Origin: Arthrobacter sp. ov407
GTDB lineage: Bacteria > Actinomycetota > Actinomycetes > Actinomycetales > Micrococcaceae
DNA length: 64,000 nt
Direction of reading: 5' to 3'
Assembly (NCBI RefSeq): GCF_900102895.1
Contig: NZ_FNGD01000002.1
Span: forward strand, 310,001 to 374,000
Shown: in pieces, positions 18,197 to 27,642 of the stretch
Layout: the number at the start of each line of letters is the position of its first letter
Numbering within the stretch: the stretch's first letter is position 1
Translations under genes and position numbers: made by a program
Notes under the pieces: generated by a model
Told to the model about the DNA's origin: nothing
Databases searched by the model: none
The model's input: only the letters and a program-made list of their open reading frames with translations

Positions 18197-19846
18197 ATGA
18201 GCAGCAGCTACGCCCCCACGCACCGCACTGAGAGCCCTGGGCAGTCCGGGCGGGTACTGAGCGACCCGGTCCGGCACCCCTCCGGAGCCCCGGCCCCGGT
18301 GCTGACCAAGCGGGCGTTCGTCCTGATCCTCCTGACGCTGCTGGTGCCCGGCAGCGCCCAGATCGTCGCGGGCAAGCGCCGGCTCGGTCGGGCTGCGCTG
18401 CGCGTGACCTTCACGGTCTGGGCGCTGGCCCTGCTGGCCGTGTTGCTCCTGCTCGTGTCCCGCTCCACGCTGATCAACATCCTCGCCGGCCCGGTGCCCT
18501 CACTCTTGCTGGTGCTCGGCCTCGCGCTGCTGGCCATCGGCTGGGCTGCCCTGTTCCTGAACACCCTGCGGCTGATCCGGCCCGGGCTGCTCGCCCCCGG
18601 GATCCGCCCCGCGGTGGTGCTGTCGCTCGTGCTGGCCATGATCCTCAGCAGCGGGTCCCTGGGCTACGCGGCCTACCTGCTCAACGTCAGCCGCGACGCC
18701 ATCGGCACCATCTTCTCCGGTTCCGGCCCCGCCCTTGAGCCTTCCGAGGGCAGGTACAACTTCCTGATGATGGGCGGCGACGCCGGGGCCGACCGCACGG
18801 GCCGCCGGCCGGACAGCCTCTCAGTGATCAGCGTCGATGCCAAGACCGGCAGCACGGCGATGATCTCCGTGCCCCGCAACCTCCAGAACGCCCAGTTCAG
18901 CGCGGAATCCCCGATGCGCCAGGTGTATCCGGAAGGCTACAACTGCGGCGACGAATGCCTGATCAACGCGATCAACACCGAGGTCACTAACGAACATCAG
19001 GACCTCTATCCCGGGGTGGCCGACCCCGGCGCGCAGGCCACCCTGGAAGCAGTGTCCGGAACGCTGGGCATCAAGGTCCAGGCCTACGTGCTCGTGGATA
19101 TGGACGGTTTTTCCAAGCTCATCGACGCCATGGGCGGCATCCGGATCAAGGCCGGCGGCTGGGTCCCCATCAGCGGACCGACGGTGGATGAGGCCAACGG
19201 CATCCACGGCATGCCGGAGGGCTGGATTCCGGCGGGCAACCAGACGCTCGACGGCTTCCACGCCCTCTGGTACGGGCGGTCCCGGGAATTCGTGGACGAC
19301 TACGCCCGCATCCAGCGCCAGCAGTGCGTGCAGCAGGCGATGCTCAAGCAGCTCGACCCCGCAAAACTGCTGGCCAAGTTTGAGGACATCGCCAAGGCGG
19401 GCACCAAGGTGGTCGAATCGAACATCTCCTCCGGCCAGCTCGGCAGCTTCGTTGACCTGGCCATGAAGGCCAAGGGCCAGAACGTCAGCCGCCTGACCAT
19501 CGGTCCGCCAGACTTCAACGCTGCCTTCTCCACGTCGCCGGACTTCAACGTCATCCACCAGAAGGTGGCCAAACTGCTGGCCAGCCCGTCCGCCGGCGCC
19601 GCTGAGGACACCGTCGTGGAGCCCGGCACCACCGCCGGGCCGCTCTCCGCCGCCGGGCCGCTCTCCGCAGCCGGTGCCGCGCCTGCCACCGAGCCCCCGC
19701 CCTCGCCGTCGGACTTCACCCCGGTGACCACGACGCCGGACGGGCGGCCGATCACCGAAGAGATGCTCAACCAGTTCAAGCTAAACGGGGACGAACAGTC
19801 CATCCGCGACCTCGTTGCCACCAACGGCAAGTGCGCGCCGCTCTAA
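18197..19846 (+). CDS. LCP (LytR-CpsA-Psr) family cell-wall polymer ligase
   Basis: Attaches polyprenyl-linked glycopolymers to peptidoglycan outside the membrane. 549 residues: disordered start, about four hydrophobic segments up to residue ~180, then the LCP domain with NFLMMGGDAGADRTGRRPDSL (Arg/Asp-rich pyrophosphate site), AMISVPRNL, and the conserved VDMDGFSKLIDAMGGI and ALWYGRSREFVDDYARIQRQQ stretches. A Pro/Ala-rich region with a duplicated AAGPLS unit (about residue 480) and a short conserved tail follow. ATG 18197 is preferred over 18149, which lies inside purE. Same strand as purE but with its own leaderless promoter. Confidence 0.92.
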   Translation: MSSSYAPTHRTESPGQSGRVLSDPVRHPSGAPAPVLTKRAFVLILLTLLVPGSAQIVAGKRRLGRAALRVTFTVWALALLAVLLLLVSRSTLINILAGPVPSLLLVLGLALLAIGWAALFLNTLRLIRPGLLAPGIRPAVVLSLVLAMILSSGSLGYAAYLLNVSRDAIGTIFSGSGPALEPSEGRYNFLMMGGDAGADRTGRRPDSLSVISVDAKTGSTAMISVPRNLQNAQFSAESPMRQVYPEGYNCGDECLINAINTEVTNEHQDLYPGVADPGAQATLEAVSGTLGIKVQAYVLVDMDGFSKLIDAMGGIRIKAGGWVPISGPTVDEANGIHGMPEGWIPAGNQTLDGFHALWYGRSREFVDDYARIQRQQCVQQAMLKQLDPAKLLAKFEDIAKAGTKVVESNISSGQLGSFVDLAMKAKGQNVSRLTIGPPDFNAAFSTSPDFNVIHQKVAKLLASPSAGAAEDTVVEPGTTAGPLSAAGPLSAAGAAPATEPPPSPSDFTPVTTTPDGRPITEEMLNQFKLNGDEQSIRDLVATNGKCAPL

Positions 19847-19959
19847 TGCCCGGCCGCACGGCGTCCACCCGCGCCCGCTGCCCGCGGCGCGGGTGCCCGG
19901 ATCAGAGTGACCACCTTTCATTGACGAGACATTTCATTTGAGAAGACAGGGACCAGGCC

Positions 19960-21249
19960 ATGTACGAACTTGAGAACGTCCTCCGGCCCTATGCCTGGGG
20001 CTCCCCGACGGCCATCGCCGAACTGCTCGGCAGGCCGGCTTCCGGCGGTCCCGAAGCGGAGCTCTGGATCGGCGCCCACCCGGATTCCCCGTCCGTCGTG
20101 CTGACGCCGGCGGCCGGCGGTGCCGGACGGCATGCGCCCGAAACGCAGGACGGCGGACGGCTGGCGCTGGACGCCCTGATCGCCGAGAATCCGGAACATT
20201 GCCTGGGCGGCGCGAGCGTGGCTGCCTTCGGTCCGCGCCTGCCGTTCCTGCTCAAAGTCCTCGCGGCCGATGCGCCCCTGTCCCTGCAGGTGCACCCGAC
20301 GCTCGCCCAGGCCCGGGAGGGCTTCGCCCGCGAGGAAGCCGCCGGCGTCGACCCTGCCGCCCCGGAACGCAACTACAAGGATGCCTTCCACAAACCGGAA
20401 ATGATCCTGGCGCTGACCCCGTTCGAGGCGCTCTGCGGTTTCCGGCCGGCCACGGAATCGCGCGCACTCTTCCTGCACCTCGCGGCGTGCTTCGAGCTCG
20501 CCGGGCTGGAGCTGCCCCCGCTTGTTCCGCTGCTGCTCGAAGATCTGGCGCAGCCGGACGAGCCGGCGGCCCTCCGCTCCGCCTTCGAGCGGCTCATCGC
20601 GGGCGGCGAGGACGTCTCGCACGCCACGGCGATGATCGTGGCGGCCCTCGTCTCCGGTGCGTCAATGGGAACGCACGTGGCGGAGCTGACCACGGTGGTG
20701 AACCTCAACCATGACTACCCCGGAGACCCGGGTGTCCTGATTTCGCTGCTGCTGAACCGGATCTCGCTGGCTCCGGGTGAGGCCGTCTACCTGCCGGCCG
20801 GAAACGTCCATGCCTACCTGCACGGCCTCGGGATCGAGGTCATGGCGTCCTCGGACAACGTGCTCCGCGGTGGGCTCACGCCGAAATTCGTGGACGTGCC
20901 GGAACTGCTCCAAACGGTCGCGTTCGAGGCCGTCGCCGTGCCCATGCTCCCCGCCGAGACCACAATGCTCGGCCAGGAACTCTTCCGGCCGCCGTTCCGG
21001 GAATTCCAGCTGCAGCGCATTGAACTGGCGCCCGGGGCGGAGCCCGTCCCGCTGGCGCAGTCCGGTGCCGCCGTCGTCATTGTCACGGGCGGCTCCGTCC
21101 GCCTCGACTCCCCGAAGGGTGAGCTCCGGCTGGAACGGGGCGCCAGCGCCTTCCTGCCTGCTGCGGAGGCCCCGGTCAACGTCCACGCCGTCTCCGGCGC
21201 CGCCGGCCCCGCCCTGGCATTTGCCGTCACCACCGCATTGGAAGCCTGA
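19960..21249 (+). CDS. manA: Mannose-6-phosphate isomerase, class I
   Basis: Interconverts mannose-6-phosphate and fructose-6-phosphate, feeding GDP-mannose for glycans such as the substrate of the mannosyltransferase at the left edge. 429 residues with zinc-site motifs LQVHPTLAQAREGF, HKPEMILALTPFEALCGFRP and AGNVHAYLHGLGIEVMASSDNVLRGGLTPK. AGGGACCAGG before the ATG is the ribosome site. FemX starts four bases after the stop, so the pair is one transcription unit. Confidence 0.95.
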   Translation: MYELENVLRPYAWGSPTAIAELLGRPASGGPEAELWIGAHPDSPSVVLTPAAGGAGRHAPETQDGGRLALDALIAENPEHCLGGASVAAFGPRLPFLLKVLAADAPLSLQVHPTLAQAREGFAREEAAGVDPAAPERNYKDAFHKPEMILALTPFEALCGFRPATESRALFLHLAACFELAGLELPPLVPLLLEDLAQPDEPAALRSAFERLIAGGEDVSHATAMIVAALVSGASMGTHVAELTTVVNLNHDYPGDPGVLISLLLNRISLAPGEAVYLPAGNVHAYLHGLGIEVMASSDNVLRGGLTPKFVDVPELLQTVAFEAVAVPMLPAETTMLGQELFRPPFREFQLQRIELAPGAEPVPLAQSGAAVVIVTGGSVRLDSPKGELRLERGASAFLPAAEAPVNVHAVSGAAGPALAFAVTTALEA

Positions 21250-21253
21250 CACC

Positions 21254-22225
21254 ATGGATTATTTCCTGCAAAGCCCGCAGTGGGCACAGTTCCAGCGCGC
21301 TCTGGGACGCACCGTCCACGAACAGTCCGGGCCCGGGTGGCGCTTCCTTGCGGTGGAGGAATCCAACCCGGCCGGCAAACTGCTGTACTCCCCTTACGGC
21401 CCGGTCGCCGAGTCGCTGGCAGCGTTCGACGCCGCACTGGCGGCCCTCACGGACCTCGCCCGGACCAGCGGGGCCGTGTTTGTCCGCGTAGAGCCGGTCA
21501 CCGCAGGGTTCACTGCCGCCGAGGCCGACGCGGTACTCCGCAGCCGCGGCCTGCAGCCGGCTCCGGTCAGCCAGCAGCCCGAGCTCAGCTGGATTGTGGA
21601 CCTCGACCGGGATTTCAAGGACGTCCTGGCGGACATGAAGCCGGCGAACCGGAACCTGTTCCGCAACATCCACAAGAAGGGCGTGACATTCCGTTCCAGC
21701 CAGGATCCGGCAGAGATCGCCGTCCTCCTGGAGTTCTTGCACATGACGGCCGCCCGCAACGGCTTCAAGCCGCAAAGCGACGAGTACCTGAGCCAGGTGG
21801 CCCGCTCGCTGATGCCCGCCGGTGCCGCAACGCTGTTCATCGCGGAGCTCGACGGCCACCCCATCGCCGCAGCCCTGGCCTACGATTCGGCCGACACCCG
21901 GACCTACGCCCATGCCGCCCTTGACGACACCCACCGCAAGCTCAGCGCGGGCATTCCCCTGCTCGTCACCCTGATCGCGGACGCCCAGGCCAAGGGCCTC
22001 AAGCACGTGGACCTCTGGGGCGTGGCGCCCGCGGACCAGCCCGACCACAAATGGGCCGGGTTCACGGCGTTCAAGAAGTCGTTCGGCGGCCGCGGGATCG
22101 CGTATCCCGGAACGTGGGACCTGCCGGTCCGGAAGGTCCGGTACAGCAGCTACCAGCTGGCCCGCAAGGGTGCCCAGCTCGCCAAGAAGCTGCGTGCCCG
22201 GTCCCGGGTCCTCGCAAACCGCTAG
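21254..22225 (+). CDS. FemX-type lipid II aminoacyltransferase (FemAB family)
   Basis: Adds amino acids from aminoacyl-tRNA to the peptide of lipid II, building the peptidoglycan cross-bridge. 323 residues with two GNAT-like halves; DYFLQSPQWAQFQRALG at the start, MKPANRNLFRNIHKKGVTFR in the middle and HVDLWGVAP..HKWAGFTAFKKSFGG near the end are the FemAB signature. It lies four bases after manA. Arthrobacter-type peptidoglycan has interpeptide bridges that need such enzymes; the amino acid cannot be predicted from sequence. Confidence 0.9.
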   Translation: MDYFLQSPQWAQFQRALGRTVHEQSGPGWRFLAVEESNPAGKLLYSPYGPVAESLAAFDAALAALTDLARTSGAVFVRVEPVTAGFTAAEADAVLRSRGLQPAPVSQQPELSWIVDLDRDFKDVLADMKPANRNLFRNIHKKGVTFRSSQDPAEIAVLLEFLHMTAARNGFKPQSDEYLSQVARSLMPAGAATLFIAELDGHPIAAALAYDSADTRTYAHAALDDTHRKLSAGIPLLVTLIADAQAKGLKHVDLWGVAPADQPDHKWAGFTAFKKSFGGRGIAYPGTWDLPVRKVRYSSYQLARKGAQLAKKLRARSRVLANR

Positions 22226-22267
22226 GACCCTGCCGGCGCCCCTGGCGCCGCGGCCGGCCGGCCTGCG

Positions 22268-23242
22268 CTAGCTGGCAGCGGTAATCGCGCGGCGCTGGGC
22301 GTCGTAGGCGCTGGCCACCATCTGCTCCACGGAGTGCCGCATCTTCCAGTCGAGATCGCGGGCAGCCAGCGTGCCGTCGGCCACGATCCGGTCCGGATCC
22401 CCGGCCCGGCGCGGGCCGATTTCCGGTTCGAAATCGATTCCCGTGACGTTGGCCATCGCCGTCATGATCTGGCGCACGGACAGCCCGTCCCCGGATCCGA
22501 GGTTGTACACACGTTCCAGCGGCTTGCCCGCCGCGAGGGCCTGGGCGGCGGCCACATGCGAGGTTGCAAGGTCGGCCACGTGCACGTAGTCGCGTACGCA
22601 GGTTCCGTCCGGTGTGTTGTAATCGACGCCGTTGATCCGCGGCGTCTGGCCCGCTGTGAGCGCCCGCAGCACAATTGGGAATAGGTTGTGGGGGCTGGTG
22701 TCGTAGAGCTCGGGCGCGCCGGAGCCCACCACGTTGAAGTACCGCAGCGAGGTGTGGTTCAGGCCCCGGGCCCGGCCTTGGTCCCGGATCAGCCATTCGC
22801 CGATGAGTTTGCTCTCGCCGTAGGGCGATTCCGGGTTGGTGGGCGTGGCCTCGGTGACCACGTCACCGGGGGGCGTGCCGTAGGTGGCCGCGGACGAGGA
22901 GAAGACCAGTTTGTCGACGCCGGAGAGCTCCATGGCCTTGAGCAGCTGCGCGGTGCCCGTGACGTTCTGTTCGTAGGTCAGCAGCGGCTCCTGGACGGAA
23001 ACCCCGGCGTACTTGAAACCCGCCAGGTGGATCACGCCGGTCACCGCGTGGTTCCGCAGCGTGTGGGCCACGAGGTCGGCGTCGAGGATGCTGCCGTGGA
23101 TGAACGGCACGTCGGCCGGCACGAACTCACGGTGCCCGCTGGAGAGGGAGTCAATCACCACCGGCTGGATCCGGGCCCCGCGCAAGGCGGAAACCACATG
23201 AGAACCGATATATCCTGCACCGCCAGTTACGAGCCACGTCAT
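22268..23242 (-). CDS. galE: UDP-glucose 4-epimerase
   Basis: Interconverts UDP-glucose and UDP-galactose using tightly bound NAD. 324 residues, an extended short-chain dehydrogenase: GGAGYIGSH nucleotide motif at the N-terminus, FSSSAATYG with the catalytic Ser region, YGESK with the catalytic Tyr and Lys, and RYFNVVGS. The start has TAGGGT six bases upstream and GGAG within that gap. Converges on femX. With galM and galK at 48.6-50.8 kb the Leloir pathway is split in this chromosome. Confidence 0.94.
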   Translation of the reverse strand: MTWLVTGGAGYIGSHVVSALRGARIQPVVIDSLSSGHREFVPADVPFIHGSILDADLVAHTLRNHAVTGVIHLAGFKYAGVSVQEPLLTYEQNVTGTAQLLKAMELSGVDKLVFSSSAATYGTPPGDVVTEATPTNPESPYGESKLIGEWLIRDQGRARGLNHTSLRYFNVVGSGAPELYDTSPHNLFPIVLRALTAGQTPRINGVDYNTPDGTCVRDYVHVADLATSHVAAAQALAAGKPLERVYNLGSGDGLSVRQIMTAMANVTGIDFEPEIGPRRAGDPDRIVADGTLAARDLDWKMRHSVEQMVASAYDAQRRAITAAS

Positions 23243-23248
23243 GGCTCC

Positions 23249-23254
23249 ACCCTA
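23249..23254 (-). promoter_or_regulatory. Leaderless -10 TAGGGT for galE
   Basis: TAGGGT, six bases, then ATG 23242. Confidence 0.5.
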
Positions 23255-23284
23255 TCTAATCCAGCGGGCCCTGGCCGCCCCGCG

Positions 23285-23320
23285 GCAATAGACACGGCAT
23301 CAGCAATAGACGCGGCATCA
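23285..23320. repeat. Two tandem 18-bp repeats in the glpX-galE gap
   Basis: Units 23285-23302 and 23303-23320 differ at one base (gcaatagacacggcatca type); a partial third copy follows. Confidence 0.7.
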
Positions 23321-23339
23321 GACACCGCGATTAAGACGA

Positions 23340-23373
23340 CGAATCCCGGGACGCGGAGGCGGCCCGGGATTCG
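23340..23373 (-). terminator. Hairpin terminator after glpX
   Basis: An 11-bp perfect stem (23340-23350 with 23363-23373) and 12-base loop, 40 bases past the glpX stop. Confidence 0.7.
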
Positions 23374-23412
23374 CGGTATTCAGTTGTGCAGTTCAATGTT
23401 GCTACGCAGGTG

Positions 23413-24450
23413 CTAGCTCTTGCGGGCGTAGCCTTCCCACTTGCTGGCCTGGTGCTCGCCGTCGACAAAGCGGATGGTGCCGGACTTGGAGCGCATCACG
23501 ATGGACTGAGTGAGGACCTTGTCCTTGGAGTAGCGGACGCCCTTGAGGAGGTCGCCGTCGGTGATGCCGGTGGCCGCGAAGTAGCAGTTGTCGCTCGAGA
23601 CGAGGTCGTTGGTCGAGAGCACGCGCTCAAGATCGTGGCCGGCGTCGATCGCCTTCTGCTTCTCGTCGTCGCTCGTGGGCCACAGGCGGCCCTGGATGAC
23701 GCCGCCGAGGGACTTGATGGCGCAGGCCGCGACGATGCCCTCCGGGGTTCCGCCGATGCCCATGAGGGCGTCGACGCCGGTGCCGGCACGCGCAGCGGCG
23801 ATGGCCCCCGCGACGTCGCCGTCCATGATGAACTTCGTGCGGGCGCCGGCTTCGCGGATTTCCTCCACGAGGGGGCGGTGCCGGTCGCGGTCCAGGATCA
23901 TGACGTTGAGCTGGTTGACCTTGACACCCTTGGCCTTGGCGATCAGGTGCAGGTTCTGCTTGACCGGCAGGCGCAGGTCCACCATGTCGGCCGCTTCCGG
24001 ACCCGTGACGAGCTTTTCCATGTAGAACACGGCGGAGGGATCGAACATGGAGCCGCGTTCGGCCACGGCCAGGACCGCAAGGGCATTGTTGATGCCGAGG
24101 GCGGTCAGGCGGGTTCCGTCGATGGGGTCGACGGCGACGTCGCACTCGGGGCCGGTGCCGTCACCGACGTGCTCGCCGTTGAACAGCATCGGGGCTTCGT
24201 CTTTTTCGCCCTCGCCGATGACCACGACCCCGTTGAAGTGCACCGTCTGCAGGAAGGAGCGCATAGCGTCGACGGCGGCGCCGTCGGCCTTGTTCTTGTC
24301 GCCGAAGCCCACCCAGTGACCACCGGCGATGGCCGCGGCCTCGGTGACGCGGACAAGTTCCAGTGCGAGGTTGCGATCAGGCTCGTCGATCCCGACAGCG
24401 AGCGACGGGGAAAGCGTGGAGTACTTCTGGGACATGGGCGCTGGTGTCAC
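23413..24450 (-). CDS. glpX: Fructose-1,6-bisphosphatase, class II
   Basis: Gluconeogenic dephosphorylation of fructose-1,6-bisphosphate. 345 residues with GFGDKNKADGAAVDAM, GEGEKDEAPML, the metal/substrate motif DPIDGTRLTALG and GGTPEGIVAACAIKSLGG, all GlpX hallmarks. The GTG at 24450 has AAGAGG five bases upstream; ATG 24435 is an alternative. Divergent from the DUF4245 gene and followed by a hairpin terminator. Placement next to fumC and carbonic anhydrase suggests a central-carbon group, without operon structure. Confidence 0.94.
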   Translation of the reverse strand: MTPAPMSQKYSTLSPSLAVGIDEPDRNLALELVRVTEAAAIAGGHWVGFGDKNKADGAAVDAMRSFLQTVHFNGVVVIGEGEKDEAPMLFNGEHVGDGTGPECDVAVDPIDGTRLTALGINNALAVLAVAERGSMFDPSAVFYMEKLVTGPEAADMVDLRLPVKQNLHLIAKAKGVKVNQLNVMILDRDRHRPLVEEIREAGARTKFIMDGDVAGAIAAARAGTGVDALMGIGGTPEGIVAACAIKSLGGVIQGRLWPTSDDEKQKAIDAGHDLERVLSTNDLVSSDNCYFAATGITDGDLLKGVRYSKDKVLTQSIVMRSKSGTIRFVDGEHQASKWEGYARKS

Positions 24451-24647
24451 GTGAACCTCTTCTTCGAGTGGCGGTCGTTGAACCCGTACGGCCAGGATCG
24501 ATCCGTCGCGGTGATTCGTCTGATAATGATCATAGTCGGGGCGGGCCCGCAAGGTCATGGGATGACCGACGCGTGACGCACTTCACCTCTGGGCGGCCTC
24601 TGCGCCGCGAATGTGAGATCGGCCCGGACATGCGCGACTATAGAGGG

Positions 24648-25364
24648 GTGAGTGAATTGCAGGACACCTCCCCCGCCGCCCCCGGTTCTCCGGCTGGCAG
24701 CTCCCCCGCGGCAGGCCCGGACACCTCCGGACAGCCACCGGTGAAGCCCGTCATCGCCGCCGCTGCGGCCAAACGCGCCAACGCCTCTGTCATGGGCATG
24801 ATCATCGCCCTGGTGGTGAGCATCGCCGCGTTCCTGCCGATCGTCCTCATGAACCCCTCCCCCAAGTCCGACGGGTACCGGCCCAACATCAACGTCAGCG
24901 CTACCGCGCAGAATGCGGCGGGTGTGGCGGGGTTCACACCCGTGGCGGCCGATACCGGCGACACATTTAGCGCCAACTACGCCCGCTGGGAGTCCGGCGC
25001 CGGCAGCGGCGTCCCCACCTGGGAAGTCGGCTACGTGACGCCCAAGGAATCCTTCATCGCCCTCGTGCAGACCCGCGAGACAAACCCCACCTGGCTCCTT
25101 CAACAGACAAAGAACGCGCCTGTGACCGGCATCCGTAACACGGGCGGCCGGAACTGGGAACTGCGCGACACCGGCAAGGGCGAGAAATCCATGGTGCTGG
25201 CCGAACGCGGCACCACCGTGATCTTGTCCGGATCCGCGACGCTGGAGGAGTTCTCCACCCTGGCCGAGGCAGTGGTGAAGTCGCTTGAGAGCAATCCGCC
25301 TGCGGGCAAGCCGGCGCTCACGCCGGGCGCAACAGTTTCCCCGTCGGCCGCAGCAAAGAAGTAA
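24648..25364 (+). CDS. DUF4245 family membrane-anchored protein
   Basis: 238 residues: disordered Pro/Ser/Ala-rich start, one helix (MGMIIALVVSIAAFLPIVLM, about residues 46-65), then a compact extracytoplasmic domain with WEVGYVTPKESFIALVQTRE and ATLEEFSTLAEAVVKSL. Actinobacterial family of unknown function, usually near glpX and fumC as here. GTG at 24648 has GACTAT six bases upstream, so it may be leaderless; ATG 24630 is an alternative. Carbonic anhydrase starts ten bases after its stop. Confidence 0.82.
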   Translation: MSELQDTSPAAPGSPAGSSPAAGPDTSGQPPVKPVIAAAAAKRANASVMGMIIALVVSIAAFLPIVLMNPSPKSDGYRPNINVSATAQNAAGVAGFTPVAADTGDTFSANYARWESGAGSGVPTWEVGYVTPKESFIALVQTRETNPTWLLQQTKNAPVTGIRNTGGRNWELRDTGKGEKSMVLAERGTTVILSGSATLEEFSTLAEAVVKSLESNPPAGKPALTPGATVSPSAAAKK

Positions 25365-25367
25365 AGT
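25362..25367 (+). promoter_or_regulatory. Leaderless -10 TAAAGT for carbonic anhydrase
   Basis: TAAAGT, six bases, then GTG 25374. It overlaps the DUF4245 stop codon. Confidence 0.6.
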
Positions 25368-25373
25368 CGGGGC

Positions 25374-25988
25374 GTGGCCACTTATCTCACCCCTGCACTT
25401 GCCTGGCGGCGTCTCCGCGAAGGCAACGAGCGTTTTGTCTCCGGCGCGTCCTCACACCCCAACCAGGACGCCTCGCGGCGCTCGTCGCTTGTGGAGAACC
25501 AGCACCCGTTCGCCGTGATCTTCGGTTGCTCCGACTCCCGCCTCGCGGCCGAGATCATCTTCGACCTCGGCCTGGGGGACGCGTTCGTGGTCCGGACCGC
25601 GGGCCAGGTCATTGACGACGCCGTGCTCGGCTCCCTGGAATACAGCGTCAGCGTCCTCGGCGTGCCGCTGATCGTGGTTTTGGGGCACGACCGCTGCGGT
25701 GCGGTCACCGCCACCAAGACGGCCGTGGAGACCGGCCAGATGCCGGTCGGATTCATGCGCAGCCTGGTCGAACGCATCACTCCCTCCGTGCTGACCTCGC
25801 TCCGTAACAATCAGGACGACATCAACGACATGGTGGTCGAGAACGTCAAGCAGACCTCGCAGCGCCTCGTGGACAGCTCCCGTGTGATTTCGGACGCAGT
25901 GGAAAGCGGCCGTGCCGCCGTGATCGGCCTCGCGTACAGCCTGGCCGACGGCAAGGCTGGCCTCGTGTCCGGAATCGGCGAGCTCTAG
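25374..25988 (+). CDS. Beta-class carbonic anhydrase
   Basis: Interconverts CO2 and bicarbonate. 204 residues with the zinc ligands and active-site pairs in FGCSDSR (Cys, Asp-Arg dyad) and GHDRCGAV (His, Cys), and RTAGQVIDDAVLGSLEYSV between them. Short enough to be cytosolic; no signal peptide. Start is leaderless by position. Bicarbonate is the substrate of PurK, encoded 8 kb upstream, but a functional link is only general. Confidence 0.93.
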   Translation: MATYLTPALAWRRLREGNERFVSGASSHPNQDASRRSSLVENQHPFAVIFGCSDSRLAAEIIFDLGLGDAFVVRTAGQVIDDAVLGSLEYSVSVLGVPLIVVLGHDRCGAVTATKTAVETGQMPVGFMRSLVERITPSVLTSLRNNQDDINDMVVENVKQTSQRLVDSSRVISDAVESGRAAVIGLAYSLADGKAGLVSGIGEL

Positions 25989-26072
25989 GCTCAACTCTCC
26001 AAGCCTGCGTTCCCCGCCACGGCTGCCGCGGCGGCAGCCGTTCACGGTTTTCGATGGGACCCCCACTCCCAA

Positions 26073-26078
26073 TAAGCT
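26073..26078 (+). promoter_or_regulatory. Leaderless -10 TAAGCT for fumC
   Basis: TAAGCT, six bases, then ATG 26085; no Shine-Dalgarno sequence. Confidence 0.6.
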
Positions 26079-26084
26079 AGGCCC

Positions 26085-27521
26085 ATGACTTCCACAGATG
26101 AGTTGAACACCGAAGAGTTCCGCATTGAACACGACACGATGGGCGAAGTCCGCGTTCCCGTGAACGCCCTGTACCGCGCACAGACGCAGCGGGCAGTCGA
26201 GAACTTCCCGATCTCCGGCAAGACCCTCGAGCGCGCCCACATCGAAGCCCTGGCACGGGTGAAGAAGGCTGCTGCCCAGGCGAATGCAGAACTGGGGGTG
26301 CTCGATGGCGAGCTCGCCCAGGCGATCGCCGACGCCGCCGACCAGGTTGCGGCCGGCAAGTACGACGGCGACTTCCCGATTGACGTCTTCCAGACCGGGT
26401 CCGGCACGTCCTCGAACATGAACACCAACGAGGTCATCGCCGAGCTCGCCTCGCGGGCCCTCAAGTCCGCCGGGAGCGACAAAGTTGTCCACCCGAACGA
26501 CCACGTCAACGCCTCACAGTCCTCCAACGACGTCTTCCCCACCTCCGTCCACGTCGCCGCCACGTCCGCGCTGATCAATGACCTGATCCCGGCCCTCGGC
26601 TACCTGGCAGAGTCGCTGGAGCGCAAGGCCGCCGAGTTCAAGGACGTCGTGAAGTCCGGCCGCACGCACCTTATGGACGCCACCCCCGTCACCCTGGGCC
26701 AGGAGTTCGGCGGCTACGCCGCCCAGGTCCGCTATGGCATCGAGCGCATCAATGCCTCCCTCCCCCGCGTCGCCGAGGTCCCGCTCGGCGGAACCGCCGT
26801 GGGCACCGGCATCAACACACCGGCCGGCTTCCCGGAGCGCGTGATCGAACTGCTGGCGGCCGACACCGGGCTGCCCCTGACCGAGGCCCGCGACCACTTC
26901 GAAGCCCAGGCGAACCGCGACGGCCTCATCGAGGCATCGAGCCAGCTGCGCAACATTGCGATCTCCTTCATGAAGATCAACAACGACCTGCGCTGGATGG
27001 GCTCCGGCCCCAACACCGGCCTTGGCGAAATCGCGATCCCGGACCTGCAGCCGGGATCCTCGATCATGCCCGGCAAGGTCAACCCGGTCATCTGCGAAGC
27101 CTCCATCATGGTTTGCGCCCAGGTGATCGGCAACGACACCGCCATCGCGTGGTCCGGCACCAACGGCGCCTTCGAGCTCAACGTCGGCATCCCGGTCATG
27201 GCCGCCAACCTCCTTGAATCCGTGCGCCTGCTGGCCAACACCAGCCGCGTCATGGCCGACAAGATGATTGACGGCATCACCGCCAACGTGGAGCGCGCCC
27301 GCTTCCTCGCCGAGGCCTCGCCGTCGATCGTGACCCCGCTGAACAAGTTCATCGGTTACGAGAACGCCGCCAAGATCGCCAAGAAGGCCGTGGCCGAGGG
27401 CCTGACCATCCGCGAAACCGTCGTCTCCATGGGCTTCCTCGAGCGCGGCGAACTGACCGAGGAGCAGCTGGACACCGCCCTGGACGTCATGTCCATGACG
27501 CGCCCGCCGCACAAGGCCTAG
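26085..27521 (+). CDS. fumC: Fumarate hydratase, class II
   Basis: Reversible hydration of fumarate to malate in the TCA cycle; iron-independent. 478 residues with [47 protein letters not shown] (active-site His) and the superfamily signature [11 protein letters not shown] at about residue 325. Single gene with its own leaderless promoter and a 16-bp stem terminator after it. Confidence 0.97.
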   Translation: MTSTDELNTEEFRIEHDTMGEVRVPVNALYRAQTQRAVENFPISGKTLERAHIEALARVKKAAAQANAELGVLDGELAQAIADAADQVAAGKYDGDFPIDVFQTGSGTSSNMNTNEVIAELASRALKSAGSDKVVHPNDHVNASQSSNDVFPTSVHVAATSALINDLIPALGYLAESLERKAAEFKDVVKSGRTHLMDATPVTLGQEFGGYAAQVRYGIERINASLPRVAEVPLGGTAVGTGINTPAGFPERVIELLAADTGLPLTEARDHFEAQANRDGLIEASSQLRNIAISFMKINNDLRWMGSGPNTGLGEIAIPDLQPGSSIMPGKVNPVICEASIMVCAQVIGNDTAIAWSGTNGAFELNVGIPVMAANLLESVRLLANTSRVMADKMIDGITANVERARFLAEASPSIVTPLNKFIGYENAAKIAKKAVAEGLTIRETVVSMGFLERGELTEEQLDTALDVMSMTRPPHKA

Positions 27522-27561
27522 CGACTCCGGGCCCCGGCCCCGCCCCGCGGAGAACATCCCC

Positions 27562-27604
27562 GCCGCCGGCCGGCACCTTTCCTGGAAGGGTGCCGGCCGG
27601 CGGC
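27562..27604 (+). terminator. Terminator after fumC
   Basis: A 16-bp perfect GC-rich stem (27562-27577 with 27589-27604), 11-base loop, followed by ATTTCT. It may also serve the convergent von Willebrand gene. Confidence 0.8.
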
Positions 27605-27642
27605 ATTTCTGCACCGCATGTCAGAACACCGCATCTCTAAAG

